Source: Bacteroidota bacterium (GTDB taxonomy: Bacteria > Bacteroidota > Bacteroidia > UBA4408). From it: DNA of 64,000 nt. Shown here piece after piece: positions 44,418-53,300 of this stretch; position 1 is the stretch's first letter, and every line of letters starts with the position of its first letter. The position numbers and the translations under genes were made by a program. Location: contig JADKCP010000003.1 of NCBI GenBank assembly GCA_016718805.1, positions 186,001 to 250,000 on the forward strand, read 5' to 3'. The notes under the pieces were generated by a model. The model was not told where the DNA came from. It made no database searches and saw only the letters and a program-made list of their open reading frames with translations.

Positions 44418-45247
44418 ATTAGCATATCAGTAATTTGTACTGCAATCATATCTACAATAATTACTAGCAACGAAGCCAATACAACAGCTGAGTTTGCTGC
44501 CAAACCAACACTTTCAGTTCCTCTACCGGCAGTGTACCCTTTGTAACAACCAACCAGACCAATCACTGCTCCAAAGAAGAATGATTTTACAAAGGCTGGA
44601 ATAAAGTCTATAAATTCAACATGACTAAAAGCTTGTGAGAAGAAAAGCACGAATGATACATCGCCTTTTATATTTGCACCCGCCCAACTCCCAAGAATTC
44701 CTAATGCATCTGCATAAAGAATTAAAAGGGGAATCATGAGGGTTGCAGCCCATACTCTTGTTACTACTAAAAATCGCATAGGGTTAGTTGACGATACCTC
44801 CATTGCTTCTATTTGTTCGGTAACTTTCATCGAACCCAACTCAGCACCCATTCCCGAGCCAATTTTTCCGGCACAAATTAAGGCAGTTATAACAGGCCCC
44901 ATTTCGCGAATAAGCGATACTGCTACCATACCGGGAAGCATGGTTACCGCACCAAAGCTAACTAACACTGGCCGTGATTGTATAGTAAGTACGAGTCCCA
45001 TTATGGTTCCAGTAATGGAAATAAGTGGCAACGATTTATTGCCAATTTGAAAGCACTGATTTAAAAATTCTTTGAATTCAAAGTGCGATGAAAAGCTTTC
45101 TTTAAGAACATCCTTTACGAATAAAAAAACATCACCCAATCTCGAAAAAAAACTGTTTGCTTGCTTGCGTTTCGCAATAGTTTTATCGCTTAGTCGAATT
45201 GATCGTTCCGTTGCATAATCTTTTACCTTATTGACTCGATTTATCAT
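44414..45247 (-). CDS. mlaE: MlaE family lipid ABC transporter permease
   Basis: A 277-residue permease of the MlaE family, intact. Diagnostic segments are IGNKSLPLISITGTIMGLVLTIQ, the long REMGPVITALICAGKIGSGMGAELG, QIEAMEVSSTNPMRFLVVTRV, and the C-terminal GCYKGYTAGRGTESVGLAANSAVV. It forms the inner-membrane core of an MlaEFD complex moving phospholipids between inner and outer membrane. The ATPase and MCE genes follow directly; both are frameshifted here, so the complex may not form in this strain. It lies 11 bp downstream of the Dps-like gene. Confidence 0.93.
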   Translation of the reverse strand: MINRVNKVKDYATERSIRLSDKTIAKRKQANSFFSRLGDVFLFVKDVLKESFSSHFEFKEFLNQCFQIGNKSLPLISITGTIMGLVLTIQSRPVLVSFGAVTMLPGMVAVSLIREMGPVITALICAGKIGSGMGAELGSMKVTEQIEAMEVSSTNPMRFLVVTRVWAATLMIPLLILYADALGILGSWAGANIKGDVSFVLFFSQAFSHVEFIDFIPAFVKSFFFGAVIGLVGCYKGYTAGRGTESVGLAANSAVVLASLLVIIVDMIAVQITDMLI

Positions 45248-45258
45248 GAACTATTATC

Positions 45259-45552
45259 TTAATTTAAGTACCTTCTAACAATCCATGCTATTGATTCGTG
45301 TTTTTCCATTATCCCAATTAGAAAATCGTTTGTAACAACATCGTTGCTATTTTCAGTACTTATAGTTACTTGTTCACGAAGTTCTACTATAATTATTTCA
45401 TGGTCGTGCAATAACTCTTTTAAAGTTTCTTTGGTAGAAAAATTCTTTCCGGGATTTTCTTTAATGGTTGAATATTTTAGAAACTCCGATAATGTGCCAA
45501 TCGCATTGTGTGTCTCTAATTTTCTATTTTGTGTAGAATTTTTTATTTCCAC
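45259..45552 (-). CDS. Truncated Dps/ferritin-like protein (C-terminal half)
   Basis: 97 residues from a GTG. Residues 12-97 match the second half of Dps: HNAIGTLSEFLKYSTIKE, LLHDHEIIIVELREQV, DFLIGIMEKHESIAWIVRRYL. Dps proteins are about 155 residues and form 12-subunit iron-storing cages that protect DNA. Here the first two helices, with the ferroxidase His and Asp-Glu residues, are absent. No other frame upstream codes for them; a small secreted protein occupies that space. The gene is either a remnant or a reduced domain. It sits in the operon with mlaE under promoter copy 10. Confidence 0.65.
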   Translation of the reverse strand: MEIKNSTQNRKLETHNAIGTLSEFLKYSTIKENPGKNFSTKETLKELLHDHEIIIVELREQVTISTENSNDVVTNDFLIGIMEKHESIAWIVRRYLN

Positions 45553-45857
45553 TACCGAATTTCAGTTCGTGTTTTTAGGTGCATTTGATGTTGTGAATTA
45601 TTTTGATTTATTTTTTCTTGAATCGTTTTATCAGACTGGTTCAAATTAGGTTCAAGGGGTACATTACCAATGTGCGATTTTTGGCTTAATTCATCTTCTG
45701 AATTTTTGCCTAAATTGGGTGAACCTATTTTTTTATTTTCTGAATCTGATTGTGCATTTACTGGTACCAGAGCTCCGTACAAAACTGCAGCCAACAACAA
45801 TTTATATCCTACATTTTTAATTTTGATTAGTTGAATTCGTGGTTTGATTGTTTTCAT
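45552..45857 (-). CDS. Small secreted protein of unknown function
   Basis: 101 residues: a basic N-terminus, then the signal helix LLLAAVLYGALVPVNAQ (to residue 36), and a polar Asn/Gln/Ser-rich mature part of about 65 residues with no cysteine or known motif. Stop and the Dps GTG overlap by one base. First gene behind promoter copy 10, hence the likely head of the Dps-Mla operon. Function unknown. Confidence 0.6.
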   Translation of the reverse strand: MKTIKPRIQLIKIKNVGYKLLLAAVLYGALVPVNAQSDSENKKIGSPNLGKNSEDELSQKSHIGNVPLEPNLNQSDKTIQEKINQNNSQHQMHLKTRTEIR

Positions 45858-45894
45858 TTGTTTTGATATTTAATTGTGGGTATCTTTTCAAATG

Positions 45895-45957
45895 CAAATT
45901 TCAGTAGGAATACGCAAGTACAGTTATATTACACTTCAATTAAATTATACGATTCAC
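45895..45957 (-). promoter_or_regulatory. Two-box stress promoter, copy 10
   Basis: Minus strand: GTGAA (45957-45953), TATAA 3 bp later, TATAA 21 bp on, and GAAATTTG (45902-45895), 50 bp after GTGAA. Only TTTG of the box is conserved. It overlaps the end of the 45954 gene and should drive the small secreted protein, Dps-like and mlaEFD genes. Confidence 0.68.
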
Positions 45958-46355
45958 ACTGTGGTGTGTTTTAAGAAGTAACCCAATACAAAAGCATGTT
46001 GTTGATGTTCGGTCATTTTATCTGCCTGCTTCATTTCTATAATTTTATTATTAAAATGACTATCGGCTTCTAATAGGTGAAATAGTTCTACTTTAGCATC
46101 AGTTGGACCAAAAAGTAATACTTTGTCGTAGTTAAGTATAACTTTACCAAGAGCTGTATAAAATTCTTTTTGCTGATGTTGTTCCAGTTGATGTTTTTGA
46201 TAGTCACCCTTACTAAAATGGTGACTCATTTGATCTCTTGTTAAATTCGGTTGAAGTGTTGTGGTGATTCCGGTTTGCTCTGAAAATTCTATTAAATGGG
46301 CTACCGAATGATCCATCCATATACCTAACGATGAGCTTGTATTTGTTTTTGTCAT
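45954..46355 (-). CDS. Small eRF1/host-attachment-like protein of unknown function
   Basis: 133 residues, no signal or membrane helix. It opens LGIWMDHSVAHLIEF, then a His/Gln-rich middle (KGDYQKHQLEQHQQKEFYTAL), then VILNYDKVLLFGPTDAKVELFHLLEADSHF and EMKQADKMTEHQQHAFVLGYF. The LLFGPTDAK and TDKMT-like motifs resemble the small bacterial eRF1-domain or host-attachment family of Bacteroidota, which I hold at low confidence. Cytosolic. Part of the run of small genes on the minus strand from 46758 to 45954. Confidence 0.6.
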   Translation of the reverse strand: MTKTNTSSSLGIWMDHSVAHLIEFSEQTGITTTLQPNLTRDQMSHHFSKGDYQKHQLEQHQQKEFYTALGKVILNYDKVLLFGPTDAKVELFHLLEADSHFNNKIIEMKQADKMTEHQQHAFVLGYFLKHTTV

Positions 46356-46369
46356 TGTGTGAATAGTTT

Positions 46370-46594
46370 TTATTTTTTTTGGTTAATTGTTGTGTAAGTG
46401 ATGTATTTACTGAGTAGTTCATTCAACGATTCAAAGTAGTCATGAAGTATACTTGTATTTATTTTTGGATTAGCTCTGTCGGGCAAAGTTTCTGATAGTT
46501 CAGCTAAAAATGAATTTAGTTCAGGATAGTTTATGTCAATTATTAAAGTTAACTTAAGGATAGCTTCTATTAATTCAATTTCTGCCTGCTTCAT
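46370..46594 (-). CDS. Small helical protein of unknown function
   Basis: 74 residues, all-helical, acidic: MKQAEIELIEAILKLTLIID, then FLAELSETLPDRANPKINT and HDYFESLNELLSKYITY. No cysteine or membrane segment. It lies 14 bp upstream of the eRF1-like gene and 8 bp downstream of the 51-residue membrane protein, so it is part of the same transcription unit. Function unknown. Confidence 0.6.
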   Translation of the reverse strand: MKQAEIELIEAILKLTLIIDINYPELNSFLAELSETLPDRANPKINTSILHDYFESLNELLSKYITYTTINQKK

Positions 46595-46602
46595 ACTTTC
46601 AG

Positions 46603-46758
46603 TTAATCTAGTTCAATATCACCTTCAGAATCCTTTTTTTTCTTGTAGTTAAGATTCGTCATTTTTTCAAATTTATTTTTATCACTTCTATTAAAATAAA
46701 TTAAGGCTGCTATCAATAGCAAGCAAATAATTATCGTTATAGTAATTCTATCATCCAT
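46603..46758 (-). CDS. 51-residue single-pass membrane protein
   Basis: A short frame from the ATG at 46758 to the TAA at 46603: MDDRITITIIICLLLIAALI forms one membrane helix, followed by a charged tail with KKKKDSEGDIELD at the end. It lies between the glycosyltransferase gene (6 bp) and the small helical gene (8 bp) on the same strand, which supports it being translated. No family recognised. Confidence 0.65.
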   Translation of the reverse strand: MDDRITITIIICLLLIAALIYFNRSDKNKFEKMTNLNYKKKKDSEGDIELD

Positions 46759-46764
46759 TTGTAT

Positions 46765-47775
46765 TTAATTTACTACCTCCATTATTTTATTCGAACGTGA
46801 TTCAAGCTGTGAGGATAATATAGTTCTACTTTCTTTTAAAATCGATTTGTCGTAAGTAAAACGTGCCATCAAATAGCTCACCGTAGATTCAGCTCCTTGA
46901 TTTAGATTCACATTTTTTTCTTCCAAACCATCATAGCAGCCACCAGTGCATGTATTATACATTATTTGATTCAATTGGTTATTTCCTAAAAACCAGGTAA
47001 AGGCAATTTCCATACTCTGCTTGTATTTATTCTCATTAAAAACTTCATAAAATTTATCCAAGGCGAGAATAGTATAAGCGACATCAATGGGTTGTTCACC
47101 TGCGGTTGATACAGCTTGCAATTCACTTCCTTTGTGGAACCAGTTTTTATTCGAAATCACATGAATTCTTTTTGCACTTATAGTTTTTGTCAAAAGAAAG
47201 TCAAAACTTGATTTGGCAATTTTTTGATATGCATCCTCTTTCGTAATTAACCAAGCGCATAAAAGTGCTTCTGGTAACAAACTGTTTGCATACGTGAGGT
47301 AGCTTTCAAACCATTGCCAATCTTCACTCGATTCATGTCGATACATTTGTACTAAGCGATTCGCCAATTCTTTTATTAATCCAACATCTTGTGTTGTTTT
47401 CTTTTTTAGTGAACTATAGTACAATCCTTTAATAGCAAATGCCATAGCGCGTGTTGAATGTATTTTACTTAACTGAGTCAACGATTTTTGCATTACTTGT
47501 TCTGCATCCTGTTGAAGTTCGTCAGGAAGTATGTCACCAAGGTGTAACATATAACCAAGCGCCCAAATAGCTCTTCCATTTGAATCTGCAAGGTTTGTAG
47601 TGCTGTTTTGTTCGGTAAATTGCTTGAGTTCGTTTACATAGTTTAAGAAATAACCTTCAGGTTGCAAACAAAATTTAATAAAGTTAAAGTAGATGTGAAT
47701 GTAACCTAAAATGCTTTCATCTGTACTTTTTTCATAATGCTGACATGCTGCAATAAGTGCCCTAGCATTGTCATC
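46765..47775 (-). pseudogene. C-terminal alpha-helical domain of the glycosyltransferase (frameshifted)
   Basis: In the frame shifted from 47706-49145 the protein continues DDNARALIAACQHYE and a run of about 325 residues of (alpha/alpha)-type repeats: NLADSNGRAIWALGYM, RAMAFAIKGLYYS, SEDWQWFESYLTYANS, GEQPIDVAYTILALDKFYE. This is the usual C-terminal domain of Bacteroidota GT4 enzymes encoded beside GH130. A TTG at 47667 is only an apparent start. A single base lost at about 47775-47778, giving GYTL-DDNAR, explains the split. Confidence 0.78.
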
Positions 47776-49145
47776 AGCGTGTAACCTGATTGCATATCGG
47801 GGTGATTTAATACTGCAAATTGGACAATTCCAAAATCAGTTGTCATTTTTTTTATATGATCCAGTTTTATTTTTGGAGTTGAATAGTTCAATTGAAAACC
47901 TTGAGTGAAGAATTTTTCAAATAATAATGCATGTGCAATTGCAGCATTTTCCCAAGCCGTTGAAGCCATTTTATGCAAGCCGTTTGAACTGAGCCTTTTT
48001 CTCATTGATTCGTCTTCGAGCAATTGTATAACAGCATCACCAAGCTGGCTTGAATTGTTAAACTCAATGAGTATTCCCGAATCGCCATTGATCACTTCTT
48101 GTGCATGCGGTATGGGTGTTGATATTACCGGACACCCGCAACTAATGGCGTAGGAGAAGGTTCCACTAACAGCCTGATTGGGGTCTTTAGATGTAAACAA
48201 ATATATATCTGTTAACTGCAAAAATTCGAGCAATACTGCTTGTGGTAAAAAGTAATTGATAAACTGCACATGATTTTGCATTTGCAATTCAGCAACTCTA
48301 GCTTCCAGTTTTAATCGGTAAGCTTCACCTTCCGTTTTTAAAACCCCCGGATGTGTTTTCCCAATAACTAAGAATACCACATCTCTATACCTTTCCACAA
48401 TCGCCGGCAGTGCCTCTAAAGTAGTTTCAATGCCTTTCCCAGATCCAATTAATCCAAAGGTTGAGAGTACCATCTTTCCCGATAATTCATATTTTCTTTT
48501 AAGCGTATTTTTATCTGAATGAGGCACTAAATGCGTTCCATGCGCTATTACGCTTATTTTTGAGCGTTCAATTCCATATACGTCAACAAGTAAATCAGCA
48601 GAAATATGCGTCATCACCAAGATAGATTGCACTGCAGCTGACATTTGTTGCACCCTTTTTTTTACTAACTCTCCTGGTTGAGGTAAGATAGTATGAAAAG
48701 TTAGGATAACTGGTTTGTCAAGATTGTTTAAGAATGAAATAAATTCGTTTTCACGTTTTTCAAAAAAGCCAAATTCATGTTGTACAAGCACTAACTGTAT
48801 GTCTTCATTTTTATTGATTTGAAATGCAAGTTTTAAGAAATTGTTTCCCTCACTAGTATTCAGTTTATATTTAATTGTTTCTAAGTAAGTATGACTTTCT
48901 AGTTCTGTTTCTAGGGCACAAATGCTTAGTTTGAACGACTTATAAAATTTGCTGTTCAAAGCCCTTACTAAATCTTGTGAATAGGTTGCAATGCCACATT
49001 CACGTGGGGGATAGGAAGTGATAAAAAGTATTTCCGGAATTTTATGTTGAGTAGCTAATGCTTCATTGTTTGCACCTATTTTTAGTTCATTTGCTCGCTC
49101 CATTAGTGGTAAAGGACTATAATTTACTTGTAGTTCATTTTTCAT
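47706..49145 (-). pseudogene. GT4 family glycosyltransferase, catalytic part (frameshifted at its end)
   Basis: 479 residues. It opens ILFITSYPPRECGIATYSQDL, the acceptor-side loop of this GT4 subgroup, and continues with VQHEFGFF, FHTILPQPG, IAHGTHLVP, STFGLIGSGKGIETTLEAL and the donor motif SGTFSYAISCGCPVISTPIPHAQE with its Glu. The true sequence ends near SGYTL at residue 456; the last 20 residues (MTMLGHLLQHV and on) are out of frame. With 46765-47775 the enzyme would be about 790 residues. It overlaps the GH130 gene by 11 bp, so the two work together, probably on a mannose-containing glycan or its turnover. Confidence 0.82.
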
Positions 49146-50181
49146 TGTTTTGGTTTTTATAAAGCATTAATTCTTCAAGTAGTTGTGTTAGACTAAGCGA
49201 CACAGCTGCAATACGCTCATCGGCTGCACCATAATAGATGTATAGTGTATCCTCGAAGAGGGCTGTACCGGTTGGGAAGCATACATTATTTACTTCGCCC
49301 TTAAGTTCCCACTCAAGTTCAGGTTTAAATAGCGGATATGGTAAGCGTGAAATTTCTATTAATGGATTTGTTAAGTCAAGTAAAGCAGCGCATGCAGTGT
49401 ACACATAACCATTTACCGTGTCGTGTACACCATGATAAATCATTAACCAGCCTACTTTTGTTTCAATTGGTGGGCAACCTCCTCCAATATAACTTACTTC
49501 GTGTTTGAATTTTGGACTAAGCACAATATGCTCGTCCAATCTTAAAAAATAGTGTTGCCAAAACTCTGTTGTAAGTTCTTTTAAATCCGTTACACACACC
49601 AGTTGTATGTCTGGACGAATGCGGTGAATAAAATAAAATTTACCATTAATTTTACGTGGAAATAGTATCAGATTCTTGTCCCAAAGTAAAACCTTTTTGT
49701 TTATCTCCGGTAAATTCGCGAGGCTTTGATTGTAGCGAAAGTACTTTTCATTGATGCTTCCTTTTGATTGCGCTAAATGGCTAAATTCACTATACGTAAT
49801 TTGTGGAGCAATGATTCCTAACTTTTCCCAGTTTAATAGATCTTTCGAAATTGCCAATGCGCCCAATGCATTTAAACCATCATAAGCAGTATAGGAAAGG
49901 TAATAAGTGTCATCTATTTTTACTAAACGAGGATCTTCCATCCCCTGTTTTTCATATTCGAATTGCGGAAATAGCAATGGTTCATTATTGCGCTGCTCAA
50001 GTGACATTGGTCCTGTTAACTTGCAATACCCAATGCTCGAATAATTTCCTTTGCCTACTGCTCTGTAAAAAATATGAGTATGGTTTCCTTCGCGTAAAAC
50101 CGCCGGATTTAACACCCCTTCATTTTCAAATCCAAGGTTCGTTTTCTTTAAGAGTACTCCTTCTTTTTTAATTTCCAACAT
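49135..50181 (-). CDS. GH130 family glycoside phosphorylase or hydrolase
   Basis: A 348-residue five-bladed beta-propeller of family GH130. Visible motifs are NEGVLNPAVLREGNHTHIFYRA, the catalytic aspartate region GMEDPRLVKIDDTYYLSYTAYD, FPRKINGKFYFIHRI, SYIGGGCPPIETKVGWLMIYHG, and FPTGTALFEDTLYIYYGAADE. The family acts on beta-mannosides, usually by phosphorolysis; phosphorylase or hydrolase cannot be decided here. Its 3' end overlaps the glycosyltransferase start. Promoter copy 11 ends 4 bp before the ATG, suggesting a leaderless message. Confidence 0.9.
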   Translation of the reverse strand: MLEIKKEGVLLKKTNLGFENEGVLNPAVLREGNHTHIFYRAVGKGNYSSIGYCKLTGPMSLEQRNNEPLLFPQFEYEKQGMEDPRLVKIDDTYYLSYTAYDGLNALGALAISKDLLNWEKLGIIAPQITYSEFSHLAQSKGSINEKYFRYNQSLANLPEINKKVLLWDKNLILFPRKINGKFYFIHRIRPDIQLVCVTDLKELTTEFWQHYFLRLDEHIVLSPKFKHEVSYIGGGCPPIETKVGWLMIYHGVHDTVNGYVYTACAALLDLTNPLIEISRLPYPLFKPELEWELKGEVNNVCFPTGTALFEDTLYIYYGAADERIAAVSLSLTQLLEELMLYKNQNNEK

Positions 50182-50185
50182 GTCA

Positions 50186-50249
50186 CAAAGTAGGATAAAA
50201 GGAATGTCAAGTACCTTACAAAACTTTTCTCAAAAGTTATAAGATTCCT
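50186..50249 (-). promoter_or_regulatory. Two-box stress promoter, copy 11 (variant)
   Basis: Minus strand: AGGAA in place of GTGAA (50249-50245), TATAA 3 bp later, TGTAA 21 bp on, and CTACTTTG (50193-50186), 51 bp after AGGAA. It keeps the spacing but has two base changes in the distal box. Confidence 0.6.
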
Positions 50250-50321
50250 ATTTTTTATACATGAAAAAAATGGAAGAAACCAGTGGTACTTTTAATTATT
50301 CACAAGCACCAATTAGACTAT

Positions 50322-53300
50322 TTATTTTGGCAATTGAAGCAAAACTTCTTCTAGCTCTGCAAAAGCACAGCAACATGCCTTGTCAATTAATTTTACCAAT
50401 TCCGACAATCTGGTTTTATCCGGCCTGTTGTTGCTGTTTTCCTGAAGTTCCTTGGCCATTAATTCAAATTCCTTACTCATACCAATTATTGAAAAGGAAG
50501 GTATCATTTTATGTACGGCAGCACTTAATTGAGTCCAATTTTCTGAATTCAAACTTTGTTTCATAATTGTTAGCAATGGCGGTGTTTGTGCTAAATAAGT
50601 GCAAACCAATTCACGAATTAGTACGGGATTTGATTTTGTTCGATTCCTTAGATAAGTAAGGTCAGTTATTTGTACTGAAGATTCTGGATTTTCACTTCTT
50701 AAATTTGGAGGTTCAGAAATTAGATTTTTATTGGGCAACAAATTTATTATTTTGGTGTAAAGTAATTGTTCATCAATTGGTTTAGCAATTAAGTCGTTCA
50801 TGCCAGCTTTGGTACATTTTTCTAAATCAACAGTTGTAACGTCTGCTGTTAAAGCAATTATTGGAATTGTTGAGTGCAACTTATTTCGAATGTGAAGTGT
50901 AGCTTCAAACCCATTCATTACCGGCATTTGCAAATCCATCAATACAATATCGTAGTTTTTTTTCTTTAATTGTTTAATAGCAATTTTACCATTTTCTGAA
51001 ATGTCACAACTAAAACCAAAATCCTCTAATAAGGTCTTTAGTAATAGTTGATTTAATGCAACATCTTCTACGACCAATACTTGTAGATTACTTTTTACAA
51101 TGTCAGGGGTAGCATTAATTTCACTAAACTTTTTAATTTGTGTTGATTTTTTGAAAGGCAAAGTAAAACTGAAGCTTGAACCTTTTCCTAATTTGCTTTT
51201 GACTTTGATCGATCCTCCTTGCGTTTCTACAAGTTGTTTTACAATAGCTAATCCCAATCCCGTGCCACCATACAATCGAGAAGTACCAATGCTTGCCTGT
51301 TGAAAATTTTCAAAAATGCTTGATAGTTTGTTTTTTGCAATCCCAATTCCCGTATCTTCTATGGCAAACTCAAGTAGCAATTTATTATCTATATCTTCGA
51401 GCAGATGTACACTCACAGTGATACTTCCCTTGTTGGTAAACTTCACTGCATTACTTATCAAATTCAATACAATTTGATGCAATCGAATTGGGTCACCATT
51501 CACAAATTTCGGTATTCGCTTGTCGTATATTTTTAATAATTGAAGGTCTTTTTCCTGAATTTTAGTTTCAAACAAATTCATCATTGCCGATATTGAAACG
51601 TTCAAATTAATTGGAGTTTGCTCAAAAGTCATTTTTCCTGCTTCTACTTTTGCCAAATCTAAAATATCGTTTATCAATACTATCAAAGCATCACCACTGA
51701 ATTTAATAGCATTTAAAAACTCCCGTTGCTTTTCTGAAAGTTCGGTTTTGAGCAACACTTTAGTAAAACCGATTATTGCATTCATCGGTGTTCTAATTTC
51801 ATGGCTCATGTTTGATAAAAATTGTTGCTTCGATTTTACAGCTACTTCTGCTAGTCGCGTTTTTTGATCGGCCGTGTTTTTAGCTTCACTTAACTCCTTG
51901 TTAGAAATTTCACTTAGTCGCAATGCTTTTTTCTCAAAATTTCGTTGCTCCTCTATAGTCTTTTTTAATAAAACCTCTGCTGTAACTTCATAAGCAATCA
52001 CTGAAACACCTGAGATTATTTCATCAGATTCAAGGTAAGGCTGATATACAAAATTGAAATAAATCGGTTCTTTTTGATTCTTTGTTTGGTGGGGAATCAT
52101 TGCTTCAATTCCGTTGTAAGGAATACCTGTTTTAAAAACCATTTCAAGGTGTTGATATATGGAACTATCTTTAAATCCCGGCAACACCTCTAACAGTGAT
52201 TTACCTTCTATGTCTTTTCCTATTCCCAAAATATCTTTCACCCGATCGTTTGCCAGTGTTATAATTTTATTTTTTCCCTTTATGATAGCAAAAGCAAATG
52301 GCGATTGCATCAACATTAAGCTATAGCGTTTCTCGCTGTCTTCAATCTTTTTTATAGCATTCTTCTCAAGCTCTAATTGTACTTCAAGTACCTTTTTTTC
52401 TTTAAATTGAACTTCTAATGCAAGTTTTCTTATTTCGGTAATGTCTACAATTGTAAGTACAATCAGCTCTTCTTTATTACCGGTTAAAATAGTTTGGTGT
52501 GCATTCATCAGTAGTATCTTTTTTCCAATTAAATGAAATTCATGTGATACCTCGAAATCCTGAAATGAATTGTTTTTTGTTGCAACCTTATCCATAAGTT
52601 GGCGAAAGGCCGGAAAATTCCATTCACTGCGATCTAATTTAAAAAGTGATGTACCAATAATCGACTCTACTTTTAAGCGAAATAGTTTACAAAATGCCTG
52701 ATTAGCCGATTTTATTAGCATGTGCTTATCCAACACCAACATTGGCTCATGTAGGTTTGATAGTACGGTTTCGTAATAAGCATACAATTCCTCCACTTGT
52801 TGTATGCGTGCTTGTAATTCCTGATTCGTAGTAATCAACTCTTCGTTGGTTGATTCAATTTCTTCTTTCGATGTTTCAAGTTCTTCATTTAAGCTTTGCA
52901 GCTCTTCATTACTCGAAACAATTTCTTCATTCGCTCCCTGCAATTCTTCGTTCGCAGCTTCTTGGTCCTGTGTAATGGTAGTTAAATCAATTCGGGCAAT
53001 ATCAATTTCTTCTTCCAGTTTTTTTATCCTTAAATCTTTGGCTGAATTTATATTTGCAGCGAATGACCTGTTCATACCTTTTTTAGCAATGTATTTCCAA
53101 TCATCCAAACGAACATGTTCATTAAATACAATCGCCAATAAGTCATCTCTTCCTTCAGCAACAAAAGGACTCACTTCTACTGTTATAATTTTTTGTTCCT
53201 TTCCGCTGTTGCCTCGATTTATTTCAATTCCTTTTTTAAGAATTGCTTGTCTTGTTTTAATAGCTCCATTAATAGCAGTACGTAATTCAAAAACAAGATC

